Shown: positions 7,327 through 15,393, counted from the stretch's first letter. The stretch is 33,004 nucleotides of DNA from an uncultured beta proteobacterium (GCA_903845345.1 CAIMXF010000328.1:1-33004), one strand, 5' to 3'. A program made the numbers and translations. The notes: generated by a model from the letters alone, not told the origin.

Positions 7327-7538
7327 GCATCGATCGACGCCTCGCCTTCGCGCGCGCCCGCTGGCCGGTGGCGGTCGCCATGCGCGTCGTCGCCGAGGCG
7401 CTGGCCGCGCTGGAGTCGGTACCGGGCAGGCGCCGCAGCGTGTTCATCGGCCCGCGCAACGTGCGCCGTGTCGGAATGCGAGACACGACAATCGCCAAGG
7501 CCATGCAACCCGCACGCGGCTACGAGGACCTGCATTGA
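7323..7538 (+). CDS. Possible 71-residue protein coupled between the AGPS-like and GlpD-like genes
   Basis: The ATG at 7323 overlaps the stop of the AGPS-like gene (ATGA), and the TGA at 7536-7538 overlaps the TTG start of the next gene (TTGA), so the frame exactly fills the gap. The product starts MSIDRRLAFARARWPVAVAM and is basic, with an early amphipathic or hydrophobic segment and an Arg-rich middle (GPRNVRRVGMR). Third codon positions are mostly G or C, as in real genes here. I recognise no family. It could be a true small protein, a remnant of a longer gene, or a coincidental frame whose only role is to couple translation; a GAGGA ribosome site for the next gene lies inside its end. Confidence 0.45.
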   Translation: MSIDRRLAFARARWPVAVAMRVVAEALAALESVPGRRRSVFIGPRNVRRVGMRDTTIAKAMQPARGYEDLH

Positions 7539-9205
7539 TCGAGGTCGACATCCTGGTGATCGGCGGCGGGATCGCCGGCGCCGGCGTCGCGCTGGAGGCG
7601 TCTCGTCGCGGGCTGGCCGTGATGCTGGTCGAGGCGCGCGACTTCGCCTGGGGCAGCTCGTCGCGCTCGTCCAAGCTCGTGCACGGCGGCCTGCGCTACC
7701 TGCGCGAGGGCGCGTTCGGCCTGACGCGCGAATCGGTGCGCGAGCGTGGCCGGCTGCTGCAGGACGTGCCCGGCCTCGTCGAGCCGCAGCGCTTCCTGAT
7801 GGGCCACTACGAAGGCCGGTCGCCGAGCCGGCGCACGATGGCCGCGGGTCTGGCGATCTATGACACGATGGGCGGCCGACGCACGCGCGCGTTCCACACG
7901 CCCGCGCAGGCGCGCGCGCTCGCGCCGCACATGGCCGACGAGCACCTGTTGGGCGCGTCGAGCTACCTCGATGCGAAGACCGACGACTCGCGCCTGGTGA
8001 TGCGCGTGCTGCAGGAGGCGCAGCGGCACGGCGCGCGCGTGGTCAATCGCGCGGCGGTGAAGTCGCTGCTGCGCGCCGGCGATGCCGACATGCCGATGTC
8101 CGCGCTGTCGGCCGAAGGCCAGGGCACCGTGAAGCCGGGCAGCGTCGTGGGCGCGCGCATCGAAGGCGCGGGCTTCACCGGCCACGTGCAGGCGCGCTGC
8201 GTCGTCAACGCCACCGGCTTCTGGGCCGACGGCCTGCGCCGCGGCCTGGGCGCGGCGATGCTGCGTCCGCTGCGCGGCAGTCATCTCGTGTTTCCGCTGT
8301 GGAAGCTGCCGGTGGCGCAGTCGGTGAGCCTGCTGCACCCGCGCGACGGTCGCCCGGTGTTCGCGACGCCGTGGGAAGGCGTCTCGCTCGTCGGCACCAC
8401 CGACCTCGACCACCACGACGACCCCGACGTCGAACCAAGCATCACCGCCGCCGAAACCGCGTACCTGGTCGAGGCGATGCGCCATGCGTTCCCGCGCCTC
8501 GACCTGCGCGCCTGCGACGCGATCTGCAGCTTCGCGGGCGTGCGGCCCGTGGTCGACGAGCGCGCCGGCGGCGGCGATCCATCCAAGGCGTCGCGCGAAC
8601 ACGTCGTGCGCGACGAGCAGGGGCTGATCACGGTGACGGGCGGCAAGCTGACGACGTTCCGCGTCAACGCGCTCGACGCGCTGCGCCACGCCGCACCGTA
8701 CCTGGCGGCGTCGTCGCGGCGCGGCGGCTTCGCGCCGACCGTCGTCGCCGGCGACACACCGCTGGACGACGCCTGTGCCGCGATCAGCGCCGAAGACTTC
8801 GCCTACCGCGTCGCCGACCCGATCTTCGCGCCGCAACCCGCGTCGCCCGAGTTGCTCGCGTTGCCGCACGGCCTGCGCAGCCGCCTGCTCGGACGCCATG
8901 GCCCGCACGCGCCGGCGCTGCTGCGCGAGGCCGCGCCGGGCGAGCTCGACGCCGTGCCCGGCACCGACACGCCGTGGGCCGAGTTGCACTGGGCGCTGCG
9001 CCACGAGCAGGTGCGCTTCCTCGACGACCTGCTGCTGCGCCGCACCCGCCTGGGCCTGCTGCTGCCCGCGGGCGCCGCGGCGCTGCTGCCGCGTCTCGAA
9101 CCCGTCGCGCGCGAGGCGCTGGGCTGGTCCGCCGGGGAGTGGCGCGACCAGTGCGAGCGCTACGCGAGCATCATCGACCAGTGCTACACGGTGCCCAAGC
9201 CATGA
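7535..9205 (+). CDS. glpD: FAD-dependent glycerol-3-phosphate dehydrogenase/oxidase
   Basis: Oxidises sn-glycerol-3-phosphate to dihydroxyacetone phosphate, passing electrons to quinone or oxygen at the membrane. The 556-residue protein opens with the FAD dinucleotide-binding motif DILVIGGGIAGAG (residues 5-17) followed by MLVEARDFAWGSSSRSSKLVHGGLRYL, the GlpD signature region. It continues with LVGTTDLDHHDDP and VTGGKLTTFRVNA, both typical of the DAO/GlpD fold, and a C-terminal helical domain (WAELHWALRHEQVRFLDDLLLRRTRLG). The start must be the TTG at 7535 because the FAD motif begins five residues later; GAGGA at 7524-7528 is a good ribosome site. The stop overlaps the kinase ATG (ATGA). 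The exact substrate could be another polyol phosphate, given the unusual kinase beside it. Confidence 0.9.
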   Translation: MIEVDILVIGGGIAGAGVALEASRRGLAVMLVEARDFAWGSSSRSSKLVHGGLRYLREGAFGLTRESVRERGRLLQDVPGLVEPQRFLMGHYEGRSPSRRTMAAGLAIYDTMGGRRTRAFHTPAQARALAPHMADEHLLGASSYLDAKTDDSRLVMRVLQEAQRHGARVVNRAAVKSLLRAGDADMPMSALSAEGQGTVKPGSVVGARIEGAGFTGHVQARCVVNATGFWADGLRRGLGAAMLRPLRGSHLVFPLWKLPVAQSVSLLHPRDGRPVFATPWEGVSLVGTTDLDHHDDPDVEPSITAAETAYLVEAMRHAFPRLDLRACDAICSFAGVRPVVDERAGGGDPSKASREHVVRDEQGLITVTGGKLTTFRVNALDALRHAAPYLAASSRRGGFAPTVVAGDTPLDDACAAISAEDFAYRVADPIFAPQPASPELLALPHGLRSRLLGRHGPHAPALLREAAPGELDAVPGTDTPWAELHWALRHEQVRFLDDLLLRRTRLGLLLPAGAAALLPRLEPVAREALGWSAGEWRDQCERYASIIDQCYTVPKP

Positions 9206-10776
9206 CCGTCGCCCGTCCCGACGACCTGATGCTGTCGATCGACTGCGGCACGCAGAGCGCACGTGCGCTGCTGTTCGATCCGCTCGGCAACCTGGTCGCG
9301 AAGTCGCAGGTGGCGCTCGACGACTACGTGGTCGAGCAGCCCGGCTGGATGTCGCACGACGTCGACGGTTTCTGGGCGGCCTGCGCGCGCGCGTGCCGCC
9401 AGCTGTGGCGCGACGGTCCCGAGCTCGCGGCGCGCGTGCGCGGCGTCACGGTGACCACGCAGCGCGGCACCCTCATGCCCATCGACGCGCAGGGCCACGC
9501 GCCGCTGCCCGCGCTGATCTGGCTCGACCAGCGCAAGGCCACGCGCGTGCCGCGGATCAACGCGGCGTGGCGCGCGGCGTTCCGGCTCGCCGGCGTGGCC
9601 GACACCATCCGTCATTTCCAGCGCGAGGCCGAGGTCAACTGGTGGGCCGAGCACGAGCCGCAAGCCTGGGCTCGCACGCACAAGGTGCTGCTGCTGTCGG
9701 GCCTGCTGAACTGGAAGCTCACCGGCGAGTTCGTCGACTCGATCGGTTCGCAGGTCGGCTACCTGCCGTTCGACTTCAAGGCGCATGCGTGGGCGAAGCC
9801 GTCGGACTGGAAGTGGCAGGGCCTGGCGGTGCGCCGTCAACAGCTGCCCGAGCTGTTGCCGGTGGGCTCGACGCTGGGGCATGTCAGCGCCGCGGCCAGT
9901 ACGGCCACGGGTATCGCGGCCGGCACGCCGGTGATCGCCGCCGCGGCCGACAAGGCCTGCGAGGTGCTGGGCTCGGGCTGCCTCGAGCCGCACGTCGGCG
10001 GCATCTCGTACGGCACCACCGCCACCATCAACGTCTGCACCACGAAGTACGCGGAGGCGCTGTCGTTCGTGCCGCCCTACCCGGCCGCGCTGCCCGGGCA
10101 CTTCGACAGCGAGGTGCAGATCTTCCGCGGCTACTGGATGGTGCGCTGGTTCAAGGAGCAGTTCGGCGACCGCGAGAACACCGCGGCACGGGAACGCGGC
10201 GTCGCGCCGGAGGCCCTGCTCGACGAGCTCGTCGCCGCCGTGCCGCCCGGCTCGCTGGGCCTGGTGCTGCAGCCGTACTGGACGCCCGGCATCCGACATC
10301 CCGGCCCGGATGCCAAGGGCGCGATCATCGGCTTCGGCGACGCCCACACGCGGGCGCACGTCTACCGGGCGATCCTCGAAGGCCTGGGCTACGCGCTGCG
10401 CGACGGGCGCGAGCGCATCGAGAAGAAGACGGGCGTCGCGCTGACCGAGCTGCGCGTGTCCGGCGGCGGAGCGCAGTCGGACGCGGCGCTGCAGCTCACC
10501 GCCGACATCTTCCGCCTGCCTGCCAGCCGTCCGCACGTCCACGAGACCAGCGGGCTGGGCGCGGCGATCGCCTGCGCCGTCGGCCTGGGCCTGCATGCCG
10601 ACTTCCCCACCGCCGTGCGCGCGATGACGCGCGTCGCCCGCACCTTCGAGCCCGACGCGCGCAACGCCGCGCTGTACGACCAGCTCTACGCACAGGTGTA
10701 CCAGGAGATGTACCCGCGCCTCGCGCCGCTGTACGCGCGCATCCGGGCCATCACCGGCTATCCGGCGCGCGATTGA
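9202..10776 (+). CDS. FGGY-family carbohydrate kinase, substrate unknown
   Basis: A 524-residue ATP-dependent sugar or polyol kinase. The N-terminal phosphate loop is LSIDCGTQSARALLFD (about residues 10-25), followed by GVTVTTQRGTLMPID and PLPALIWLDQRKA; the second domain has ISYGTTATINVCT and RVSGGGAQSDAALQLTADIF, matching FGGY architecture. Glycerol kinases normally read DQGTTSSRA at the first loop, so this one is closer to the xylulokinase/ribulokinase-like branch and should not be called GlpK from sequence alone. It is the last gene of the AGPS-like operon, overlapping the GlpD-like gene by ATGA. Together they suggest phosphorylation followed by oxidation of a glycerol-like polyol, which is inference. 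Confidence 0.88.
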   Translation: MTVARPDDLMLSIDCGTQSARALLFDPLGNLVAKSQVALDDYVVEQPGWMSHDVDGFWAACARACRQLWRDGPELAARVRGVTVTTQRGTLMPIDAQGHAPLPALIWLDQRKATRVPRINAAWRAAFRLAGVADTIRHFQREAEVNWWAEHEPQAWARTHKVLLLSGLLNWKLTGEFVDSIGSQVGYLPFDFKAHAWAKPSDWKWQGLAVRRQQLPELLPVGSTLGHVSAAASTATGIAAGTPVIAAAADKACEVLGSGCLEPHVGGISYGTTATINVCTTKYAEALSFVPPYPAALPGHFDSEVQIFRGYWMVRWFKEQFGDRENTAARERGVAPEALLDELVAAVPPGSLGLVLQPYWTPGIRHPGPDAKGAIIGFGDAHTRAHVYRAILEGLGYALRDGRERIEKKTGVALTELRVSGGGAQSDAALQLTADIFRLPASRPHVHETSGLGAAIACAVGLGLHADFPTAVRAMTRVARTFEPDARNAALYDQLYAQVYQEMYPRLAPLYARIRAITGYPARD

Positions 10777-10823
10777 AGGCTTAGAGTCGCGGACATCTTC
10801 ACGATCGTTGGAGGGGGACGACG

Positions 10824-11336
10824 ATGAAACCGTGTATCACTGCACTGGCGTTGCTGGGCGCGCTGGCCGGCGCCGCGCAAGCGGAGACGCCTTACGAGGC
10901 CGACCAGCGCCAGCAGCTGGAAAAGGCCCAGCGCGAGGGCAAGCTGTCGCCGGACGTCGTCCAGCGGCTGCGCTGGGAGCAGGAATGGCGCACGCAGCAT
11001 CCGGGGCAACCCATGCCCAATCCCGGCCAGATGCAGAAGCTGCACCAGGCCGAGATCATCGCCAACACCAACGCCGGCTTCGCGAAGATGCGCGCGCAGC
11101 GCCAGGCCCAGCTGCAGCACGAGTACCAGATGAGCCGTGCCAACCAGCAGCGCCAGCTCGACGCGCAGCACATCCACTGGACGTCGCAGCAGTGGCAGCA
11201 ATGGGATCGCCAGTACGACGCGGCGCAGCGGCAGAAGGCGCAGGACTACCTCAACGGCATCAAGCAGGCCGGCGAGATCGACCAGATGCAACGCGACCAG
11301 GAAGAGCGCGACAGGATCTTCAAGCCGCCGCAGTGA
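10824..11336 (+). CDS. Gln-rich exported protein of unknown function (170 aa)
   Basis: It begins with a clean signal peptide, MKPCITALALLGALAGAAQA, cleaved before ETPYE. The mature part is almost wholly charged or polar and predicted helical, with many glutamines (QQWQQWDRQYDAAQRQ) and no cysteines, suggesting a periplasmic coiled coil. A strong GGAGGGGG ribosome site precedes the ATG. It starts 47 bp after the kinase stop, with a TAGAGT hexamer at 10782 that could be a -10 element, so it may have its own promoter. I do not recognise a family and give no function. A perfect palindrome terminator follows. Confidence 0.8.
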   Translation: MKPCITALALLGALAGAAQAETPYEADQRQQLEKAQREGKLSPDVVQRLRWEQEWRTQHPGQPMPNPGQMQKLHQAEIIANTNAGFAKMRAQRQAQLQHEYQMSRANQQRQLDAQHIHWTSQQWQQWDRQYDAAQRQKAQDYLNGIKQAGEIDQMQRDQEERDRIFKPPQ

Positions 11337-11358
11337 GGCCGGCCGCGCACAAGAAAAT

Positions 11359-11380
11359 AGGGATCGCCGCGGCGATCCCT
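11359..11380. terminator. Bidirectional rho-independent terminator between convergent genes
   Basis: A perfect palindrome with 11-bp arms (AGGGATCGCCG and its exact complement). It is flanked by an A-rich run on the left (AAGAAAAT) and TTTG on the right, so it can end transcription from both sides: the Gln-rich protein gene on plus and the porin gene on minus. Confidence 0.85.
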
Positions 11381-11402
11381 TTGTCGTGTCCGGCGACGGC
11401 GC

Positions 11403-12800
11403 TCAGAACGCCAGGCCCAGGCCCAGGTCGATGCGGGTCAGGTCGGTGTTGACGTTGAAGCGCTGGTAGTCGGCCTTCAGCACCACGTTCGGGTTGAGGT
11501 AGAAGTTGGCGCCGGCCGTCCAGACGCGGTCGTGCGGCTGCGGCCACGGCTTGCCGTCGGCGGCCAGGCCGGTGGGCGTCGTCGCGAAGCCCGGGGCGAT
11601 GCCGGCGTAGCTCGCGCCCATGTCGTAGTGCTCCCAGCGCACGAACGGGGTCAGCTTCTGGCCGCCGTTCTCCCACACCTTGTAGGCGCCCTGCACGTAG
11701 TAGCCGAGGAACGACGACGGGATCGGGTTCGAGACGCCGGTGTTGTCGAGGTTGTACGTGGCCGTCTTCGAGATCGTGCCGCGCGCATAGACCGCCGAGA
11801 TGTCGGCATCGCCCGGCGTCCAGCGGGCGTGCGTCTCCCACAGAGTCAGGCGCGACTGCGGCAGGTTGGCGGGCACGACCGGCAGCGCGAGGTTGCCGGT
11901 GAAGGCGAAGGCGCCCAGCTGCAGGCCGGGCACGCCGACGAAGTTCAGGCCGGCGTACTGCGCCAGGTGCTGCGCGTTGGCCAGCTGCAGCTCCTGGTGC
12001 ATGGCCTGCATCGGCGCGATGTCGCTGTCTTCCAGGTCGAGCGCGGTGCGGTACTGCGGATCCTCGGGGCTGTTGTTCCAGCCGCCCAGGTTCAGGCCGG
12101 TGGTGACGCCCAGGTCCCAGGTCAGGCCGACGTCGCTGGTGCCGTGCAGGCCCAGGCCGCCTTCGCGCCAGGTGCTGGGGATGACCAGCGTCTCGACGAA
12201 GTTCCGCTGCACGCCGAAGTAGTTGGTCGGCTCGTGGTGCTCGTTGAGCAGGCCCACGGGCATCAGGTACAGGCCGGCCTTGGCGCTGATCGAGTCGGTG
12301 AGCTGGTGGTCGACGTAGAACTGCTCGACCTCGAACTCGCCGGCGTCGCTCGACGACGCCACCGCGTGCTCGACCTCGAACTCGGAGTTGAAGCTGGTGC
12401 GGTCGTCGAACTTGTAGCCGATGCCGAACACGGCGCGCGCGAGGTCGGCCTGGGTCAGGCGCTCGTCCTTGGTCGGATGCGTGTAGTAGATCTCGCCGTA
12501 GCCCCACAGGCCGAGGTTGGGCGAGATGGCGCTGGCCGGCGCGGGCGCCGGGGCGGGCGCGGTGGCGACCACGGGCGCGGGCGTGGCCGCGGCCTTGGCC
12601 TGCGCGGCGGCCAGCGCGTCGTTCTGCGCTTTCACGCGCGCCAGCTCCTGCTTCATCGCATCGAGCTGCTGCTGCATCTGGGTGATCTGTTGCGCGAGCT
12701 TGTCCGCGATGTCGGGCGGGGTGTCGGCGGCGTGGGCCGCCGAGAGCAGGCACAGGGACAGGACGGCGGCGGCGACGGGTGTGTTTTTCATCGTGTTCAT
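11403..12800 (-). CDS. Outer-membrane porin with N-terminal coiled coil
   Basis: A 465-residue protein: a signal peptide ending near SAAHA|ADTPP, then a periplasmic coiled coil (IADKLAQQITQMQQQLDAMKQ), a Pro/Ala linker (APAPAPAPASAIS), and a long beta-rich domain with alternating aromatic strands that ends in LGLGLAF, the terminal-Phe signature of outer-membrane barrels. The layout resembles the DcaP or phosphate-selective porin (OprO/OprP) groups; substrate unknown. The ATG at 12800 forms ATGA with the stop of the peroxidase gene, so the two are translationally coupled; a second in-frame ATG lies at 12791. The mature protein probably forms the outer-membrane part of an iron- or peroxide-linked operon. 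It ends at a bidirectional terminator. Confidence 0.85.
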   Translation of the reverse strand: MNTMKNTPVAAAVLSLCLLSAAHAADTPPDIADKLAQQITQMQQQLDAMKQELARVKAQNDALAAAQAKAAATPAPVVATAPAPAPAPASAISPNLGLWGYGEIYYTHPTKDERLTQADLARAVFGIGYKFDDRTSFNSEFEVEHAVASSSDAGEFEVEQFYVDHQLTDSISAKAGLYLMPVGLLNEHHEPTNYFGVQRNFVETLVIPSTWREGGLGLHGTSDVGLTWDLGVTTGLNLGGWNNSPEDPQYRTALDLEDSDIAPMQAMHQELQLANAQHLAQYAGLNFVGVPGLQLGAFAFTGNLALPVVPANLPQSRLTLWETHARWTPGDADISAVYARGTISKTATYNLDNTGVSNPIPSSFLGYYVQGAYKVWENGGQKLTPFVRWEHYDMGASYAGIAPGFATTPTGLAADGKPWPQPHDRVWTAGANFYLNPNVVLKADYQRFNVNTDLTRIDLGLGLAF

Positions 12801-14203
12801 CGGCTCAGGGAAGTTCTGGGGACGGCCGCGGCCGCGGGCGACGCGGCGGCCTGGCATTGCGCGGGCAGCACCTGCGCGGTCGGGTTGGCCGGGTCGAACC
12901 CGTCGGTCAGCGTGCACAGGAAGGTGATGACGTCGTCGATCTCGTCGGGCGTCAGCGCCGGCGCGTCGCCGATGTGGCGGTTGTAGGGAATCTCGCTGGT
13001 GTTGACGTTGCCGAGATAGCCCGCGTCGCTGCCCACCACGCCCGGCGTCACGACGAACTGGCCGCCGTAGATCGCGGGCAGGTCGTCGAACTTGGTGACC
13101 GTGCCGTCGGGGTTCGTCGGGTACCACTGCTCGGGATTGGTGTCGCGGCGCACGTAGAAGCCGATGGCGTCCTTCAGCGTGGCGAAGCGGCCGTTGTGGA
13201 AGTAGGGCCCGGTCACGGCGATGTTGCGCAGCGTGGGCACCTTGAACTGGCCGCAGTTGCTGAAGAAGTCGACCGTCTGCTCGCGGAACGGGCCGCACAC
13301 GCCCAGGTCGTAGTAGGTGTGCACGCCGTCGTCGCTGTCGACCGGCGTGTCCGCGGGCGCCGACGGCGTGTTGGCCGGGATCAGGCTGTTGCGCGGCACG
13401 CCCAGGTTGTCGTAGCTGAAGTCGGTGAACATCGGCGGCGTGACGCCGTCGCCCGAGGTGCTCGGGTGGCACGCGCTGCAGTTGCCCTGGGTGGCGCTGT
13501 TGAACAGCGCGAGCCCGCGCAGTTCCTGCGCCGTGAGCTGCGCCTGGCCTTTCTGGAAGTAGTCGTACTTGCTCGAGAACGGATGGAACGCCGGGTTCTC
13601 GCGCTCGTAGGCGGCGAGCGCCTGGCCCATGCGCTCCAGGGCCGTGGTCGGGTCGTCGAGCACGGCGGCGCCGTACAGCGTCTCGAAGTCGGCCAGGTAG
13701 GGGCGCGTCTTCAGCCTCGCGACGACGGCGCTCGCGTCGGCGTTGGCCATCTCGAACGACGTGGTGAACGGCATCAAGGCCTGGGCCTCGAGCGTGGCGG
13801 CGCGGCCGTCGCGGAAGAAGCCGCCGTTCGGGCCGCCGTCGGCGTCGATGTAGAACGCGGGGGTCAGCGAGGCGTACATGAGCGAGGGCGTGTTGCGGAA
13901 GCCGGTCTGGTTCATGCCGGCGCCGCCGACGGGCACCGGCGAGCCGCGATCCACGCCGCTGGCCGTGGCGTCCTCCGCGAAGGCCGACGAGGCGACGTGG
14001 CAGCTCGCGCACGACTGCGTGCCCGAGGCCGACAGCGCGGTGTCGGCGAAGATCTTCTGGCCGAGCTGCGCGGCCGCCGACAGGGCTGTCGCGTCGCCGC
14101 CGCCGCTCGCCGGCGGCGCGGCATCGCTTCCGCCGCCGCAAGCCGCGAGCAGCAGGCCCGCGCAGAGCGCCAGTCCCCATCCTCTGAAACCAGGAATCGT
14201 CAT
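12797..14203 (-). CDS. Di-heme cytochrome c peroxidase/MauG-family lipoprotein
   Basis: A 468-residue exported enzyme. The start MTIPGFRGWGLALCAGLLLAAC ends in a lipobox with lipid-carrying Cys22, so it should be anchored in a membrane facing the periplasm. Two c-heme sites are visible: CASCH at 65-69 and CSACH at 242-246. Around the first, GFRNTPSLMY and FFRDGRAATLEAQA match the CCP/MauG family; VPTLRNIAVTGPYFHNGRFATL is the typical second-half motif. Members reduce hydrogen peroxide or modify partner proteins; which applies is not clear. The longer reading from 14272 is rejected because it delays the signal peptide. It is coupled to the porin downstream, and a Fur-box-like palindrome lies 52 bp upstream. 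Confidence 0.9.
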   Translation of the reverse strand: MTIPGFRGWGLALCAGLLLAACGGGSDAAPPASGGGDATALSAAAQLGQKIFADTALSASGTQSCASCHVASSAFAEDATASGVDRGSPVPVGGAGMNQTGFRNTPSLMYASLTPAFYIDADGGPNGGFFRDGRAATLEAQALMPFTTSFEMANADASAVVARLKTRPYLADFETLYGAAVLDDPTTALERMGQALAAYERENPAFHPFSSKYDYFQKGQAQLTAQELRGLALFNSATQGNCSACHPSTSGDGVTPPMFTDFSYDNLGVPRNSLIPANTPSAPADTPVDSDDGVHTYYDLGVCGPFREQTVDFFSNCGQFKVPTLRNIAVTGPYFHNGRFATLKDAIGFYVRRDTNPEQWYPTNPDGTVTKFDDLPAIYGGQFVVTPGVVGSDAGYLGNVNTSEIPYNRHIGDAPALTPDEIDDVITFLCTLTDGFDPANPTAQVLPAQCQAAASPAAAAVPRTSLSR

Positions 14204-14254
14204 TGTCTTTGTCGTGCTCGCGGGGCGAGGCCATCCGCGCTGATTGTTAGTGCA

Positions 14255-14273
14255 ATTGCGAGTGATTCGCAAT
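14255..14273. promoter_or_regulatory. Fur-box-like palindrome upstream of the peroxidase-porin operon
   Basis: ATTGCGA-GTGAT-TCGCAAT: perfect 7-bp arms around 5 bases, 19 bp in total, set in an AT-rich island of an otherwise GC-rich region. The length, symmetry and ATTC/GAAT-like core resemble Fur sites of proteobacteria. It lies 52 bp before the start of the di-heme peroxidase gene, where promoter overlap is plausible. Confidence 0.55.
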
Positions 14274-14289
14274 ACGTTGTACTTTAACG

Positions 14290-14467
14290 AGAGCCGGCGC
14301 CGCGGGCAAGGGAAAGTTTCGGCAGTCCCGGGTTTTCGACGGCTTTGCGCGAGACGACGTTGCAGGCGCGCTGCACCGGCGCCGCTCGTTCGCCGACAGG
14401 CCGCCCGGCACGCGCAGCCCAGCGCACCCCGGGAGCCGCGCGGGTCGCCTGCCGGCGCGTCGGCCGC
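14290..14467. other. Intergenic stretch, nothing recognised
   Basis: Between the upstream region of the peroxidase operon and the small doubtful frame at 14468-14680. Open frames exist on both strands but are Arg/Pro/Ala-rich without family features. I see no hairpin followed by a T-run, no repeat and no RNA gene. Confidence 0.5.
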
Positions 14468-14680
14468 TCAGGCGCTGGCGGGGCGAGGGCCGTGCACGCG
14501 GCACGGCGCGTCGCCGCCGCAGCGCGCCGCGTCGCGCGTCAGCGCCGACGGCAGCGGCGGCCCGTCCCCGTCGCCCCACGCGCCTAAGCCGCCGAACGTG
14601 CGCACCGGCGACCCGTCCGGCAACGCGGGCAGCGGGGCGCCGTCGTCCTCGGACGCGACGCTTGCGGCAGCCCGGACCAC
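14468..14680 (-). CDS. Doubtful 70-residue frame after the GNAT gene
   Basis: A GTG-started frame 28 bp downstream of the acetyltransferase gene on the same strand. Third positions are nearly all G or C, better than expected by chance, and the product contains LPALPDGSPVRTFGGLG and a CGGDAPC pair of cysteines. There is no Shine-Dalgarno, no recognised family, and the frame is short, so it may be a degraded gene end or chance. Confidence 0.3.
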   Translation of the reverse strand: MVRAAASVASEDDGAPLPALPDGSPVRTFGGLGAWGDGDGPPLPSALTRDAARCGGDAPCRVHGPRPASA

Positions 14681-14708
14681 GCGGCCGCCGACGACGGAAC
14701 GCGCGGCC

Positions 14709-15347
14709 TCAGCCCTGCGCGGCGCGGCGATGTTCGAGCGTCAGCGTGCCCGCGGTCGATCGCGCGCCCAGCGCGAATCCGCAGGACTTGAGCATCGCGA
14801 TCATCGCGGTCGATCCGAACGCGACCCGCGCGTCGACCTGCGCGCTCTGCGCGTCGCGCACGAGGCTGGTCACCAGGTGCCGTGCGAGGCCGGCGCGGCG
14901 GAAGTCGGGATGCACGGTCAGCGCGAACAGCTCGATGCGCTCGTACCAGGAGCCCGGCATGTCCTCGATGAGGATCGCGAAGCCCGCGTTGGCCTGCCCC
15001 ACCTGCACGACGAACGCGCGCCCGCCGACGCCGTTGCGCGCGCCGGGCAACGGCGTGAGACCTTCCGACACGATGGTCTGGATCTGGTGCCACAGCCCGT
15101 TCATCACGTCGGCCCGCGCGCAGTCGCAGCCGAAGTGGCCGTTGCGCGACTCGGCGACGATCGCATCGACGATGAACGGCACGTCCGCCGGCGAGGCCAG
15201 GTGGATGCGCGGAGCAAGGGCCGCCTGCGCGGGCGCGGCGGCTTCGTGGAACGAGGAATCGAGCACGGGAAGCACCTGTCGGATGTAGGCGCTCCGGTTG
15301 TAGGCGCGCGCCCGCGCGCTGACCGAACGCAAGCTTGCCGCTGGCAA
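14709..15347 (-). CDS. GNAT-family N-acetyltransferase
   Basis: A protein of up to 212 residues with the GNAT fold: PADVPFIVDAIVAESRNGHF at the start of the domain, FVVQVGQANAGFAIL for the central strand, and the acetyl-CoA loop LTVHPDFRRAGLARHLV (the Arg-x-x-Gly-x-Ala signature). The acceptor substrate is unknown. No ATG lies in front of the domain; possible starts are TTG at 15347 or GTG at 15275 or 15266, the last having a weak AGG upstream, which would shorten it by 24 to 27 residues. It follows modC on the same strand after 46 bp and could be at the end of the molybdate operon. Confidence 0.75.
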   Translation of the reverse strand: MPAASLRSVSARARAYNRSAYIRQVLPVLDSSFHEAAAPAQAALAPRIHLASPADVPFIVDAIVAESRNGHFGCDCARADVMNGLWHQIQTIVSEGLTPLPGARNGVGGRAFVVQVGQANAGFAILIEDMPGSWYERIELFALTVHPDFRRAGLARHLVTSLVRDAQSAQVDARVAFGSTAMIAMLKSCGFALGARSTAGTLTLEHRRAAQG

Positions 15348-15393
15348 TCAGTTGGCTATCAATCACCTGATCCGGGTAGGCGTGCGGGACCGT

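Noticed and set aside
7520-9262. Long minus-strand open frame opposite the GlpD-like gene
   Set aside because: It is Arg/Ala/Gln-rich without family motifs and mirrors a clear gene; in GC-rich DNA such antisense frames are expected.
9184-10596. Long minus-strand open frame opposite the FGGY kinase
   Set aside because: Same reason: composition artefact opposite a gene with clear kinase motifs.
9202-10776. Naming the FGGY kinase glpK
   Set aside because: The first phosphate loop reads DCGTQSARA, not the DQGTTSSRA of glycerol kinases, so the substrate is left open.
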